A stretch of 64,000 bases of DNA, taken from Bacteroidales bacterium. Lineage in GTDB: Bacteria > Bacteroidota > Bacteroidia > Bacteroidales > UBA10428. The DNA is taken from the NCBI GenBank assembly GCA_016933335.1, contig JAFGBD010000046.1, forward strand, positions 62,001 to 126,000, given 5' to 3'. The position numbers were made by a program, and so were the translations under genes. Below the pieces are notes generated by a model. The model was given only the letters and a program-made list of their open reading frames with translations. It ran no database searches and had not been told where the DNA came from. Positions 37,257 to 46,628 of this stretch are shown piece after piece (position 1 is the first letter of the stretch; every line of letters starts with the position of its first letter).

Positions 37257-39608
37257 ATGATGACATTAACGATTAAAAACCGCAAAAAGTTTAATCTGGT
37301 TTTTTGGGGTATATTCATAACTCCTTTTTTATCTCTAACCATCATTTTTATTCTTGCAGCAAATGGTGCACTTGGTTATATGCCTGATTTTGAAGCTCTT
37401 GAAAATCCTCAGATAGATCTGGCCACACAAATTATTTCTGAAGATGGCAAGATACTTGGAAATTTTTATTTTCAGAATCAAAACCGGACATACATCGAAT
37501 ATGAAAGACTCCCGGGCCATCTGGTTGATGCATTGATTGCCACTGAAGACCTTCGTTTTTACAGGCATTCAGGTATTGATCTGAAAGGAACTTTGCGGGC
37601 ATTTTTGTTTTTCGGTAAAAGAGGGGGAGGGAGCACCATCACCCAACAGCTTGCAAAACTATTATTTCATGATCAGCCAAAAACCTTGTTTGAAAGAATC
37701 AGGCAGAAAATCAAGGAGTATATAATTGCAGTAAGGCTGGAGAAGTCATATACCAAAGAAGAATTGATTACCATGTATTTCAATCAGATTGATTTTCTTC
37801 ATAATGCTGTTGGAGTCAATTCCGCTGCCAATGTTTATTTTAATTGCTCACCGGATTCACTTCAGATCGATCAGGGTGCTGTGTTTGTTGGTATGGCAAA
37901 GAATCCCAGCCTGTATAATCCGAAGTTATTTTATGAAAGGTCTTTGAAGAGAAGAAATGTTGTTCTGAACCAGATGCATAAATATGGTTTGCTTGGCGCT
38001 GAAATGCACGATTCACTGGTGAACCTTCCGATAACGCTGGACTTCCAGAGAATTTCCCATAACTATGGGCCCGCAACATATTTCAGAGAGTATTTAAGAA
38101 GACTGATGATAAAGGAAGAACCAAGAAGAAGGGACTACAGTGATTATTCTGAATATCAGAAAGATTCTTCAAGATGGATCAGTGATCCGCTTTACGGATG
38201 GTGCAATAAAAACCGCAAACCCAATGGTGAAACATATGATTTGCTGACAGACGGATTAAAGATCCACACAACCATTAATTATTCGATGCAGTTATATGCC
38301 GAGCAAGCTGTGGAAAAACATTTGGGAGGGTATCTGCAACCTGCATTCGATGCAGAGAAAGGGGAAAATAAATATGCCATTTTCTCCGGCGACTTAACCA
38401 GAAAGGATATTGATGTAATACTGCACAGGGCAATTTTAAATTCTGATCGCTGTAAAATACTCAGAAAACAGGGAGTATCAATGGACTCCATATATAAAGT
38501 CTTCAGCGTACCGGTACCAATGACTGTGTTTTCATGGAAAGGAGACATCGATACGATTATGTCGCCCCTGGATTCGATATTGTATTTCAAGCGTTTTTTG
38601 CATTCGGGATTTATGGCAATGGATCCCTTAACAGGTTATGTAAAAGCATATGTCGGAGGGATTAATTTCAAATATTTCAAATACGATCATGTTACCCAGG
38701 GTAAAAGACAGGCTGGATCAACTTTCAAGCCGTTTTTATATATACTGGCCATACAGGAAGGATATTCACCTTGTTATAAGGTACCCAATGTGGCTGTCAA
38801 GTTTGATGTTAAAGACTCAGTCTGGATACCCCGTTCACTAAGCGATCCACATGATCTGGGGCAGGAAAGAACACTGCGTTGGGGTTTGGCCAGATCGGAA
38901 AATAACATCTCTGCATGGCTTGTTAAGAGATTTAAGCCTCAGCCGATTGCAGATATTGCATATAAAATGGGTATAAAGAGTTATATTGATCCGGTTCCTC
39001 CTATGATTTATGGTACTTCAGACATGTGGGTCGAAGAGATGGTTGCATCATATGCCACATTTGCCAATGAGGGCATCTATTCTGAACCTGTTTATGTTAC
39101 AAGGATTGAAGACAAGAACGGAAATATTCTGGCTGAATTTCACCCTGAACACAGTGAGGCAATCAGTGAAAATACGGCCTATATGATGCTGAAGCTGATG
39201 CAGGGAGTTACATCATTAAATCTTGGTGAAGGATACAGGAGGGCAGGTACCGCTGCGGCACTCAGGTATGGTGAATACGAGTTCAAAGGGGAAATTGCCG
39301 CAAAGACCGGTACCACTCAGAATTATTCTGACGGCTGGTTTATCGGGATAACACCGAAACTCGTGGCTGGTGCATGGGTTGGTTGTGAAGACAGATCAGT
39401 TCATTTTAATGGCAGCAAGGGGGCCGGTACAAGCAGTGCATTGCCCATCTGGGGATATTTTATGATGCAGGTTTATGATAATTCATCACTCGGTATTGCA
39501 CAGGATGATACCTTCAGCGCTCCGGAGAACAGTAATATTATCCTGGATTGTGAAATGCAGGATGAGAATTATCCGGTATATGGATTTGATGAAGAAATAT
39601 ATGATTAG
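37257..39608 (+). CDS. Bifunctional class A penicillin-binding protein (PBP1A type)
   Basis: The 783-aa protein has a membrane anchor (residues about 12-35), a GT51 glycosyltransferase domain with catalytic glutamate in ATEDLRFYRHSGID and GGGSTITQQLAKLLF, and a transpeptidase domain with the serine in AGSTFKPF (SxxK), SEN in ARSENNISAW, and KTGT in AAKTGTTQNYSDGWF. It polymerises and crosslinks peptidoglycan in the periplasm. It is divergent from topA and no neighbour appears co-transcribed. A near-perfect -7 motif on the opposite strand (TATATTTG, 37256-37249) abuts its start codon and could serve topA. Confidence 0.95.
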   Translation: MMTLTIKNRKKFNLVFWGIFITPFLSLTIIFILAANGALGYMPDFEALENPQIDLATQIISEDGKILGNFYFQNQNRTYIEYERLPGHLVDALIATEDLRFYRHSGIDLKGTLRAFLFFGKRGGGSTITQQLAKLLFHDQPKTLFERIRQKIKEYIIAVRLEKSYTKEELITMYFNQIDFLHNAVGVNSAANVYFNCSPDSLQIDQGAVFVGMAKNPSLYNPKLFYERSLKRRNVVLNQMHKYGLLGAEMHDSLVNLPITLDFQRISHNYGPATYFREYLRRLMIKEEPRRRDYSDYSEYQKDSSRWISDPLYGWCNKNRKPNGETYDLLTDGLKIHTTINYSMQLYAEQAVEKHLGGYLQPAFDAEKGENKYAIFSGDLTRKDIDVILHRAILNSDRCKILRKQGVSMDSIYKVFSVPVPMTVFSWKGDIDTIMSPLDSILYFKRFLHSGFMAMDPLTGYVKAYVGGINFKYFKYDHVTQGKRQAGSTFKPFLYILAIQEGYSPCYKVPNVAVKFDVKDSVWIPRSLSDPHDLGQERTLRWGLARSENNISAWLVKRFKPQPIADIAYKMGIKSYIDPVPPMIYGTSDMWVEEMVASYATFANEGIYSEPVYVTRIEDKNGNILAEFHPEHSEAISENTAYMMLKLMQGVTSLNLGEGYRRAGTAAALRYGEYEFKGEIAAKTGTTQNYSDGWFIGITPKLVAGAWVGCEDRSVHFNGSKGAGTSSALPIWGYFMMQVYDNSSLGIAQDDTFSAPENSNIILDCEMQDENYPVYGFDEEIYD

Positions 39609-39637
39609 ATGATACTGACCAGGCTCTTCACAGGAGG

Positions 39638-40417
39638 TTAATTACTTATCCTTATAAAATTAAGTACCAGAATCAATGTTGTTATTGAAGAAAGAACAAA
39701 TGAAAATGTTGGCGCATTCAGCCTGAAGATTTTGCTGTTAATGGGTTGAACGTAAACGATATCATTTGGCAGCAGGAAATATCCGTCCGAAGTAAGTAAT
39801 TCTTTTTTAGTCAGATTAAGCCTGAAAGTAATGGTACCTTCTTTTGAAGGTCTCAGCACAAGAATTTTTTTCCTGTTGCCATAATCGGTAATGTCACCGG
39901 CCATACTGATGGCTTCCAGAACGGTCAGCTGGTTATTGAAGTTTCTGTAAACCCCCGGCCTGTTAACCTCACCCATCACCGTGAATTTGAATGAAATGAG
40001 TTTAACAATGATTGTTGCATCTTTCAGATAGACGGCTGCTCTTTTACGGATGGATTCAACTGACTCGTCAATGGTTTTATTCAATACCGGGATTCTTCCC
40101 AGAACGGGGATTTCAACATAACCGGAATCATTAACCGAGTAACCGTTGATAAAGAGACTGGTTTCATTCTGAAAAAGGTTCTGTTGATAATTGGCTGAGG
40201 TTTGGTTGATTAAATCACTGACTTCCTGGTTAAGCGTATATATTTTTATATATAAAATATCCTGTTTTTGTATCCGGTATTCAGGCTGTAATTTCGAAAA
40301 AAAGCTGGAATCAGCATCCTCATCAATACCCTGCAGATAAACCAGCTGTTTTTGTTGCGTACAGGAAATGATTACCAGTCCGAATAAAGAGCAGATGATC
40401 CATAACTTTGTTTTCAT
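39638..40417 (-). CDS. Polysaccharide export lipoprotein (Wza-like)
   Basis: I start at 40417 because it places the lipoprotein signal at the N-terminus; the longer frame adds 12 residues. The 259-aa product has the lipobox VIISC, the Poly_export domain (YRIQKQDILYIKIYTLNQEV), SLBB-type strands including VMGEVNRPGVYRNF, LLPNDIVYVQPI, and a C-terminal membrane helix (FSFVLSSITTLILVLNFI). It would form an outer-membrane export channel for capsule or exopolysaccharide. The usual Wzc tyrosine kinase and glycosyltransferases are absent nearby, so its polymer pathway is elsewhere. Confidence 0.9.
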   Translation of the reverse strand: MKTKLWIICSLFGLVIISCTQQKQLVYLQGIDEDADSSFFSKLQPEYRIQKQDILYIKIYTLNQEVSDLINQTSANYQQNLFQNETSLFINGYSVNDSGYVEIPVLGRIPVLNKTIDESVESIRKRAAVYLKDATIIVKLISFKFTVMGEVNRPGVYRNFNNQLTVLEAISMAGDITDYGNRKKILVLRPSKEGTITFRLNLTKKELLTSDGYFLLPNDIVYVQPINSKIFRLNAPTFSFVLSSITTLILVLNFIRISN

Positions 40418-40497
40418 GAAAGGAGATTTTATGTTTGCGAATATATGAAACACCTGCTGTTTATCATTAAAATTTGACAGATTTTATATACGCACAT

Positions 40498-40524
40498 AAA
40501 AAAAATGCCGGACAGCCGGCATTT
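40498..40524 (-). terminator. Intrinsic terminator after the YfiR-family gene
   Basis: On the minus strand AAATGCCGG and CCGGCATTT form a 9-bp stem with a 4-nt loop, followed by an eight-T run. The YfiR gene ends about 63 nt before it. A strong rho-independent terminator for that minus-strand transcript. Confidence 0.88.
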
Positions 40525-40587
40525 AAGAGTACAAATATTTTGATTTCCAGTGTTTACCAGGTAAGCATAACAATTACAGCAATGTGT

Positions 40588-41097
40588 CTAGTTGACCATT
40601 GCCATGTCAAGCAAGGATTTGCTAACAATCAGGTTGTATTTTTCTGCATTACCGACATTCATTTTGAATTTCAGTTTACTGTCAACAACCAGGAAGTCAA
40701 TGGCCGAGCCCTGATTGATCAAACCATTTGATTCACTGATTATCAGGGTATGTTTGTTGGCAAGCCTCTGATTGATTTCATTAATTTTTGAAGCGTTATC
40801 AGCAGCTATAAGCAGTATGTGACAATCGGGTAATTCCCCGACATCAGAGAACTTCCTGACTACCATGGTTTGCATCCCTACTTTTTTGTTTTTTGTCAGC
40901 TCCACAAGGTTTTCATATGTGTTGCTATTCCCAAATACTCCTATCACAAAGTCGCCCTGTGAATAATTGGCCGGCCATTTAATTAATCTTGAGAAATTGT
41001 AAATAAAAAATGCCTGGGCTTTACCCAGTTCAGTCTGCGAAAAGATGCCCGGGTTCCACAATATCAATAATCCAAATAGTATAAGTATCCTTCTCAT
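40588..41097 (-). CDS. YfiR family (DUF4154) periplasmic protein
   Basis: The 169-aa protein has a signal peptide (1-20) and the YfiR pattern: KAQAFFIYNFSRLIKWP, then GDFVIGVFGNS, CHILLIAADNAS, SAIDFLVVDSKLKFKMN, KYNLIVSKSLLDMA. In Pseudomonas YfiR represses the diguanylate cyclase YfiN, but many Bacteroidota carry YfiR-like proteins without that partner. No cyclase is near, so role is unknown. It is 250 nt downstream of priA (41098-41347, no gene seen) and is followed by a terminator. Confidence 0.88.
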   Translation of the reverse strand: MRRILILFGLLILWNPGIFSQTELGKAQAFFIYNFSRLIKWPANYSQGDFVIGVFGNSNTYENLVELTKNKKVGMQTMVVRKFSDVGELPDCHILLIAADNASKINEINQRLANKHTLIISESNGLINQGSAIDFLVVDSKLKFKMNVGNAEKYNLIVSKSLLDMAMVN

Positions 41098-41347
41098 TAT
41101 TCAGTCAATTTAGTATTAATATCATATTTATATTTTACGCTGTTTCATTGAATATGAATATACGAGGTTTGGTATAAATGGTTGCATTCATAAAGCAAAT
41201 AATTGATATACGGTGAGTTCAGCCTGAATAATCATCAGTTGCCATGAACAGCAGACCGGTGTTGCAAAATTGAATACAGGGTCTTTTATTTTTTTTGTCA
41301 TGAATGATACTGGGGTATCAGTCATCAAAAAAAATCATCCCGGATAT

Positions 41348-43831
41348 TTACATCGGATCGACATCAACAGTAATTCTGAGGTTGTTATAATGATGGTTAC
41401 TCAGGAGATCTTCAATGCAGGTCTTTATTTGAATCTTAATTCCCAGCAGGTTATGGTCTTTTTTGAGTTTAAGAAGGATGTTTTTAAGGTTCATATTCCG
41501 TATTTTACTGATCAGCGAAAATTCCGGACCAACTATTGTTACTTCCGGTAACAATTTAAGCATGGCTGCCAGTTCGTCTGAGGCACTGTTCAGAATTGGT
41601 ATTCTGGTATGTTTCAGAATGATATTGATCAATCGGCAGTAGGGAGGATAACCGAACTTTCTTCTCTCATTCAACTGATCATGGAACATTGATTCATAAT
41701 CGTTTTCTGTCACGCTTCTGATGACCGGATTTTTTGGATCGGTTGTCTGGATGATAACTTTTCCTCTTCCGTTTTTTCTGCCGGCTCTTCCGGCAACCTG
41801 TGCCATCAGCTGAAAACTGCGTTCATATGATCTGAAATCAGGATAATTAAGCATGTTATCCGCATTCAGGATTCCGACCACTTTCACATTATTAAAATCA
41901 AGACCTTTGGAAACCATTTGTGTTCCAACCAGAATGTCAATCTGCCCGGTTTCAAATTTTGAAATGATGGTCTGGTATGCATCCCTTTTCCTGGTATTGT
42001 CCAGGTCAAGTCTGGTTATCTTTTTATTTGGAAACATGATGGAAACATCTTCTTCGATTTTTTCAGTTCCGAATCCTCTTGAAAGTAATGAGGTACTGTT
42101 ACATGACTGGCATGTTTTCAGGTTGGTTAATGTATAACCGCAATAATGGCAGATAAGACGATTATTCTCCTTATGATAGGTGAGGCTTACGTCGCAATGC
42201 TTGCAGACAGGTACCCAGCCACAGTTGTCACATTCAAGATAAGATGAGAATCCTCTTCTGTTCAGGAACAGGATTATCTGTTCCTCGTTTTCCAGCGCAG
42301 TTGCAATGGAACTGATAAGCATGCGACTGAAATGAGATTGCATCTCCTTTCTTTTTCTTGCTGCTTTCAGATCCACTACTATTATCTCAGGCATCTCCAG
42401 GTTCAGATACCGGTCTTTTAGTTCAACCAGGCCGTATTTTTTTATCTGCGCATTATAATAAGATTCCAGTGAGGGTGTGGCGGTACCAAGAACAACCTTT
42501 GCGCGGTGAATGTTTGCCAGCATGATTGAAGCGTCCCTGGCATGATACCTGGGTGCAGGATCATATTGTTTGTAAGTGTTTTCGTGTTCTTCGTCCACGA
42601 TGACAAGACCAAGTTCCTGAAAAGGGAGAAATATGGATGATCTTACCCCGAGAATGACCTGGTAATGACTTTGACCGGGTTTCGGAAAGCCGTTCAGGTT
42701 ATTGTAAATTTCCACTCTTTCGGAATCGGACAGTTTTGAATGGTAAATACCAACCTTTTCTCCAAACACATTCTGAAGCCTTCTGATAATTTGAACTGTT
42801 AATGCGATCTCAGGAAGCAGGTATAAAACCTGTTTGTTTTTTTTGATCTGATCAGCTATCAGGCGGATATATATTTCTGTTTTACCGCCTGATGCAACAC
42901 CATGAAGGAGTACCACATTGCTATCCCTGAATTTCCCGAGTATTTTCTCAAATGCAACTCTTTGAGAATTATTGAGCTCATTCATTTTTTGCAGGACAGG
43001 GAACCTGTCTGACAGTCTGCTGACTTCTTTCTGATAGGTTTCGAAAATTTTTTTCTTTATTAAGAGGGAAATAACAGACTGGCCGGATGCTGTTTTTTTA
43101 AGCAATTCCGATTTTCCGACTTCAGCCCCGATCCTGTCTGTAATTATTTTGGAAAGCTCTAAATATTTCAGCAGCAGGTTCAGCTGTTTCGGGGAACGTT
43201 CCAGTTTATTCATGAGCTCATTTAAAGCTCTTTTATTTTTATATGCCGGATTTAAACGGATATATGTCCTGTATTTTGGTTTGTATCTTTCTTTAAGATG
43301 TTCTTCGGCAGCAATGATCCCTTTTTCGAGCATGGATTTAATAGCAGTCAGTATGTTCTTTTTTCCGGTATACGATATAAGCCGGTTCAATGTCAGGCCC
43401 TGGTTTTCCTTCAGAACTGAATGAATCAGAATTTCTGATTCTGTAAGCTTAACCATTTGATTATCCGCTTCATCGGCGAAAAGCCTTGTTTCACTTTCCA
43501 GTCTGAATGCTGCAGGTAAAGCCGATCTGAATACTTCACCCGGGGTGCACATATAATAATCAGCGATCCATTCCCAGAATAAGAGTTGTTTTGAACTGAC
43601 AGTTGGTTTGTCATCAAGCACAGAGATAATGCCCTTCACTTCGCAATTAACCGGTTTGTTTTGATGCAGGCTTTGAATAATTGCAGTGTGGTTTTTTCTT
43701 TTTCCGAACTGGACGATAATCCTGCATCCGGGCTTCAGCAATTCAGTCTGTCTTACGGATATGCCATAAGTATAGGGTCTGGGCAAGGGCAGGGGTAAAA
43801 TCACATCAACAAACCAGCGATAAGCTTTCAT
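41348..43831 (-). CDS. priA: Primosomal replication helicase PriA
   Basis: The 827-aa helicase restarts stalled replication forks. Walker A is GVASGGKTEIY, Walker B VDEEHE, followed by zinc-binding cysteine pairs CDNCGWVPVCKHC and CHYCG/CQSC, then the helicase motif GTQMVSKGLDF and QVAGRAGRKNG. The N-terminal DNA-binding start DVILPLPLPRPYTYGI is normal and length is typical for the phylum. It follows pfkA on the same strand with a 60-nt gap. Confidence 0.96.
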   Translation of the reverse strand: MKAYRWFVDVILPLPLPRPYTYGISVRQTELLKPGCRIIVQFGKRKNHTAIIQSLHQNKPVNCEVKGIISVLDDKPTVSSKQLLFWEWIADYYMCTPGEVFRSALPAAFRLESETRLFADEADNQMVKLTESEILIHSVLKENQGLTLNRLISYTGKKNILTAIKSMLEKGIIAAEEHLKERYKPKYRTYIRLNPAYKNKRALNELMNKLERSPKQLNLLLKYLELSKIITDRIGAEVGKSELLKKTASGQSVISLLIKKKIFETYQKEVSRLSDRFPVLQKMNELNNSQRVAFEKILGKFRDSNVVLLHGVASGGKTEIYIRLIADQIKKNKQVLYLLPEIALTVQIIRRLQNVFGEKVGIYHSKLSDSERVEIYNNLNGFPKPGQSHYQVILGVRSSIFLPFQELGLVIVDEEHENTYKQYDPAPRYHARDASIMLANIHRAKVVLGTATPSLESYYNAQIKKYGLVELKDRYLNLEMPEIIVVDLKAARKRKEMQSHFSRMLISSIATALENEEQIILFLNRRGFSSYLECDNCGWVPVCKHCDVSLTYHKENNRLICHYCGYTLTNLKTCQSCNSTSLLSRGFGTEKIEEDVSIMFPNKKITRLDLDNTRKRDAYQTIISKFETGQIDILVGTQMVSKGLDFNNVKVVGILNADNMLNYPDFRSYERSFQLMAQVAGRAGRKNGRGKVIIQTTDPKNPVIRSVTENDYESMFHDQLNERRKFGYPPYCRLINIILKHTRIPILNSASDELAAMLKLLPEVTIVGPEFSLISKIRNMNLKNILLKLKKDHNLLGIKIQIKTCIEDLLSNHHYNNLRITVDVDPM

Positions 43832-43891
43832 TTACGCAATGATGGTTACCGGTATGAAAAAATCAACCAGACCGGAAAATAATCCGGAATG

Positions 43892-44866
43892 TCAGTTTAA
43901 CATTTCAATAATATCAAGAAGCTCTTTATTGACATCTTTATGAAGCTTGACGGTCTTGTTTAAAGGGACATGAATGATATTATTATTTACAAGGCCAACC
44001 ATGGCACATTTCTGATCTTCAAGCAGTGCCTCCACAGCTGCCACTCCCATCCTGCTGGCATTTACACGGTCCACAACTGACGGTGGTCCTCCTCTCTGGA
44101 TATGACCCAGGATGGTTGTCCTGATATCGAATTCAGGAAATTCTTTATGGAATCTGGCAGCAATCTCAATTGCCCTGCCTTCATCATCACCTTCAGCCAC
44201 AAGTATGATACTTGATTTTTTTTCTCTGGCTCTTTGAGCCAGATATTTTTTAAGTTTGCTGAACTGGTGTTTAACCTCAGGAATAAGTATTCCTTCCGCG
44301 CCACATGCAATACCACTCATCAATGCGAGAAATCCGGCTTCTTTCCCCATCACTTCAACAAAAAAGATGCGGTTATGCGAACTGGCTGTATCTCTTATTT
44401 TATCGACAGCATATATGACGGTATTAAGAGCAGTGTCATAACCAATGGTATAATCCGTTCCGTAAAGATCGTTATCAATGGTACCCGGAATCCCGATGAA
44501 TGGCATATTAAATTCTTTTGACATTATACCGGCACCCGTAAAGGAACCATCGCCACCGATAACGATCACCGCATCAATCCCGAATTTTTTCAATTGTTCA
44601 TAGGCCTGCTGCCGGCCTTTTTTTTGCATGAAATCCATACTCCTTGCAGTCTGGAGAATTGTTCCTCCTAGCTGGATAATACCGCTGACATCACCGGATC
44701 TTAACCTGGTAAAATCACCCTCTATCATTCCCTGGTAACCCCTGCGAATTCCAATTACCTCAATTTTCCTGTGTATGGCAGTTCTTGTAACGGCACGAAT
44801 GGCCGCATTCATACCAGGTGCATCGCCACCTGATGTTAACAACCCGATTCTCTTAATTACCTCCAT
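43892..44866 (-). CDS. pfkA: ATP-dependent 6-phosphofructokinase
   Basis: The 324-aa glycolytic enzyme phosphorylates fructose-6-phosphate. N-terminal LLTSGGDAPGMNAAIRA, ATP-site GGDGSFTGA, active-site PGTIDND, MGKEAGFLAL and C-terminal GHIQRGGPPSVVDRV are present. The glycine in GGDGS supports use of ATP rather than pyrophosphate. Its gap to ispH is 43 nt and to priA 60 nt on one strand. Confidence 0.97.
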   Translation of the reverse strand: MEVIKRIGLLTSGGDAPGMNAAIRAVTRTAIHRKIEVIGIRRGYQGMIEGDFTRLRSGDVSGIIQLGGTILQTARSMDFMQKKGRQQAYEQLKKFGIDAVIVIGGDGSFTGAGIMSKEFNMPFIGIPGTIDNDLYGTDYTIGYDTALNTVIYAVDKIRDTASSHNRIFFVEVMGKEAGFLALMSGIACGAEGILIPEVKHQFSKLKKYLAQRAREKKSSIILVAEGDDEGRAIEIAARFHKEFPEFDIRTTILGHIQRGGPPSVVDRVNASRMGVAAVEALLEDQKCAMVGLVNNNIIHVPLNKTVKLHKDVNKELLDIIEMLN

Positions 44867-44909
44867 ATACGCTATTTAAATTATGCCGGCAAATTTTTAA
44901 ATATTTTCT

Positions 44910-45824
44910 TTAAGAATTGTTAATTGCAGATAATTTTTTTATTATCTCTGAGATTTCTTCCATCAGCCATTTTGGTGTGGATGTTGCACCACAAATACCA
45001 ACTGACTTTGCATCGGCAAACCAGGAATCTTTAATTTCGTCTCCACCAGAGACAAAGTAACTTTTGCCGTTTACCTTTCTGCATTCCCCAAACAATATTT
45101 TCCCGTTGGAACTCCTTTTACCGCTGACAAAAATGATAACATCATGGTTTTTACAAAATTCCCTGATTTTGGGGGCACGTCTGGAAACCTGGGCACAGAT
45201 TGAATTGGTGCAATGCAGATAAATATCCCTGTCTGAGCCGGATTTATATATTTTTTTGATTTCCCCAATGATGTTTTGATAGTCTTCCAGGCTTTTCGTG
45301 GTCTGGGAGAAAATATGCAGTGGCCTTGAGGTATCAATTTTCTGCAGGTCTTCCGGCGATTCGATAATGATAGCTTTGTTATCAGTGTGACCGCTGAGTC
45401 CCCTGACTTCAGCATGTCCCTTTTTACCGTAAACAACAATCTGTCCGTTTACCGTTTTCAGTTCTTCATATTTTTCCTGGATTCTTTGCTGAAGTTTTAA
45501 GACCACAGGGCATGTGCCATCAATAAGCTCAATGTTGTTTTCTTTTGCAATCAGGTATGTACCGGGAGGTTCACCATGGGCTCTTATTAAAACCTTACAG
45601 TCTTTAAGGCGGTTGAACTCCTGATAACCAATTACCCGTAAACCTTTTTTTTTCAGTCGCTCAACTTCTCTGCTGTTGTGAACAATATCCCCCAGGCAGA
45701 ACAACCTTCCTTCTTTCTTGAGGATTTTTTCTGCAATTTCAATTACTCTGACAACTCCGAAACAGAATCCCGAATCCTGTTCAATTTCAATCTTCATGTT
45801 ACTGATTGGCTGTTTATCATTCAT
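44910..45824 (-). CDS. ispH: 4-hydroxy-3-methylbut-2-enyl diphosphate reductase IspH
   Basis: The 304-aa iron-sulfur enzyme makes IPP and DMAPP in the last MEP-pathway step. Cysteine ligands appear in DSGFCFGV, GTCPVV and CTNSICAQVSRR; histidine motifs are VHNSREV, RAHGEPPG and GKKGHAEV. The start at 45824 gives a direct stop-start join TAAATG with cmk; an internal ATG at 45797 is an alternative that begins at the conserved domain. It sits between cmk and pfkA. Confidence 0.95.
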   Translation of the reverse strand: MNDKQPISNMKIEIEQDSGFCFGVVRVIEIAEKILKKEGRLFCLGDIVHNSREVERLKKKGLRVIGYQEFNRLKDCKVLIRAHGEPPGTYLIAKENNIELIDGTCPVVLKLQQRIQEKYEELKTVNGQIVVYGKKGHAEVRGLSGHTDNKAIIIESPEDLQKIDTSRPLHIFSQTTKSLEDYQNIIGEIKKIYKSGSDRDIYLHCTNSICAQVSRRAPKIREFCKNHDVIIFVSGKRSSNGKILFGECRKVNGKSYFVSGGDEIKDSWFADAKSVGICGATSTPKWLMEEISEIIKKLSAINNS

Positions 45825-46520
45825 TTAGCCGGATAATTGTTTTATTAGTTCTCTGAACCAGACCATTTGTTCTTCAGGTGTCATGTAACTGTTATCAAGT
45901 ACAATGGCATCATCGGCTTTTCTTAAGGGGCTTATCTTCCGGCTTGAGTCCTTAATGTCTCTCTCTTCAATGTTTTTCATTATTTCACGAAATTCAACAT
46001 GAAGTCCTTTTGCTGTCAGTTCGTCAAAGCGTCTCCTTGCCCGTATTTCAGGTTCTGCTGTCATAAAAATTTTCAGATCAGCATCAGGGAATACTGTTGT
46101 GCCGATATCACGGCCATCCATGACAATACCCTTATTCTTTGCAAGATTCCTTTGAAGATGCACAAGTTTCAATCTGACTTCTTTGATTGTGGAAATATTA
46201 CTTACAGATTCTGAAACCTTTACTTCCCTTATTTCATTTTCAATATTCTCTCCGTTAAGGCAAGTTTCATACTTTCCATTGCTGTTCCTTTTAAAATCAA
46301 TATTTATTGAATCCAGTGCACCAACCAGTTTTCCGGTTTTTATTTTTTCCCCGTTAATAAAATGATTTCTGATGGCAAACAGGGTGACTGCCCTGTACAT
46401 GGCACCGCTGTCGATATAAAGATAGCTGAGTTCCCTGGCTATGGCCTTGGCAAAAGTACTTTTACCACATGATGAATAACCATCAATTGCAATGATCAGT
46501 TTATCACTCCTGAAATTCAT
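45825..46520 (-). CDS. cmk: Cytidylate kinase
   Basis: I start at 46520, giving 231 aa, near the usual CMK length; the longer frame from 46550 adds 10 residues. The P-loop IDGYSSCGKSTFAK, YRAVTLF, GRDIGTTVFPDADLKIFMTA, IEERDIKDSSR and DDAIVLDNSYM are typical of CMP kinase. It supplies CDP for nucleotide and lipid synthesis. It abuts ispH and follows porQ by 108 nt. Confidence 0.94.
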   Translation of the reverse strand: MNFRSDKLIIAIDGYSSCGKSTFAKAIARELSYLYIDSGAMYRAVTLFAIRNHFINGEKIKTGKLVGALDSINIDFKRNSNGKYETCLNGENIENEIREVKVSESVSNISTIKEVRLKLVHLQRNLAKNKGIVMDGRDIGTTVFPDADLKIFMTAEPEIRARRRFDELTAKGLHVEFREIMKNIEERDIKDSSRKISPLRKADDAIVLDNSYMTPEEQMVWFRELIKQLSG

Positions 46521-46628
46521 AATGGATGCAATGAATACCAAAAATAGCAATTGTTTTCCGGTAATCCCAAATAAAAAAATAAAGGAAAAAATTATTGATC
46601 TTCAGTGAAGTAAGATATCAGTAAACAA

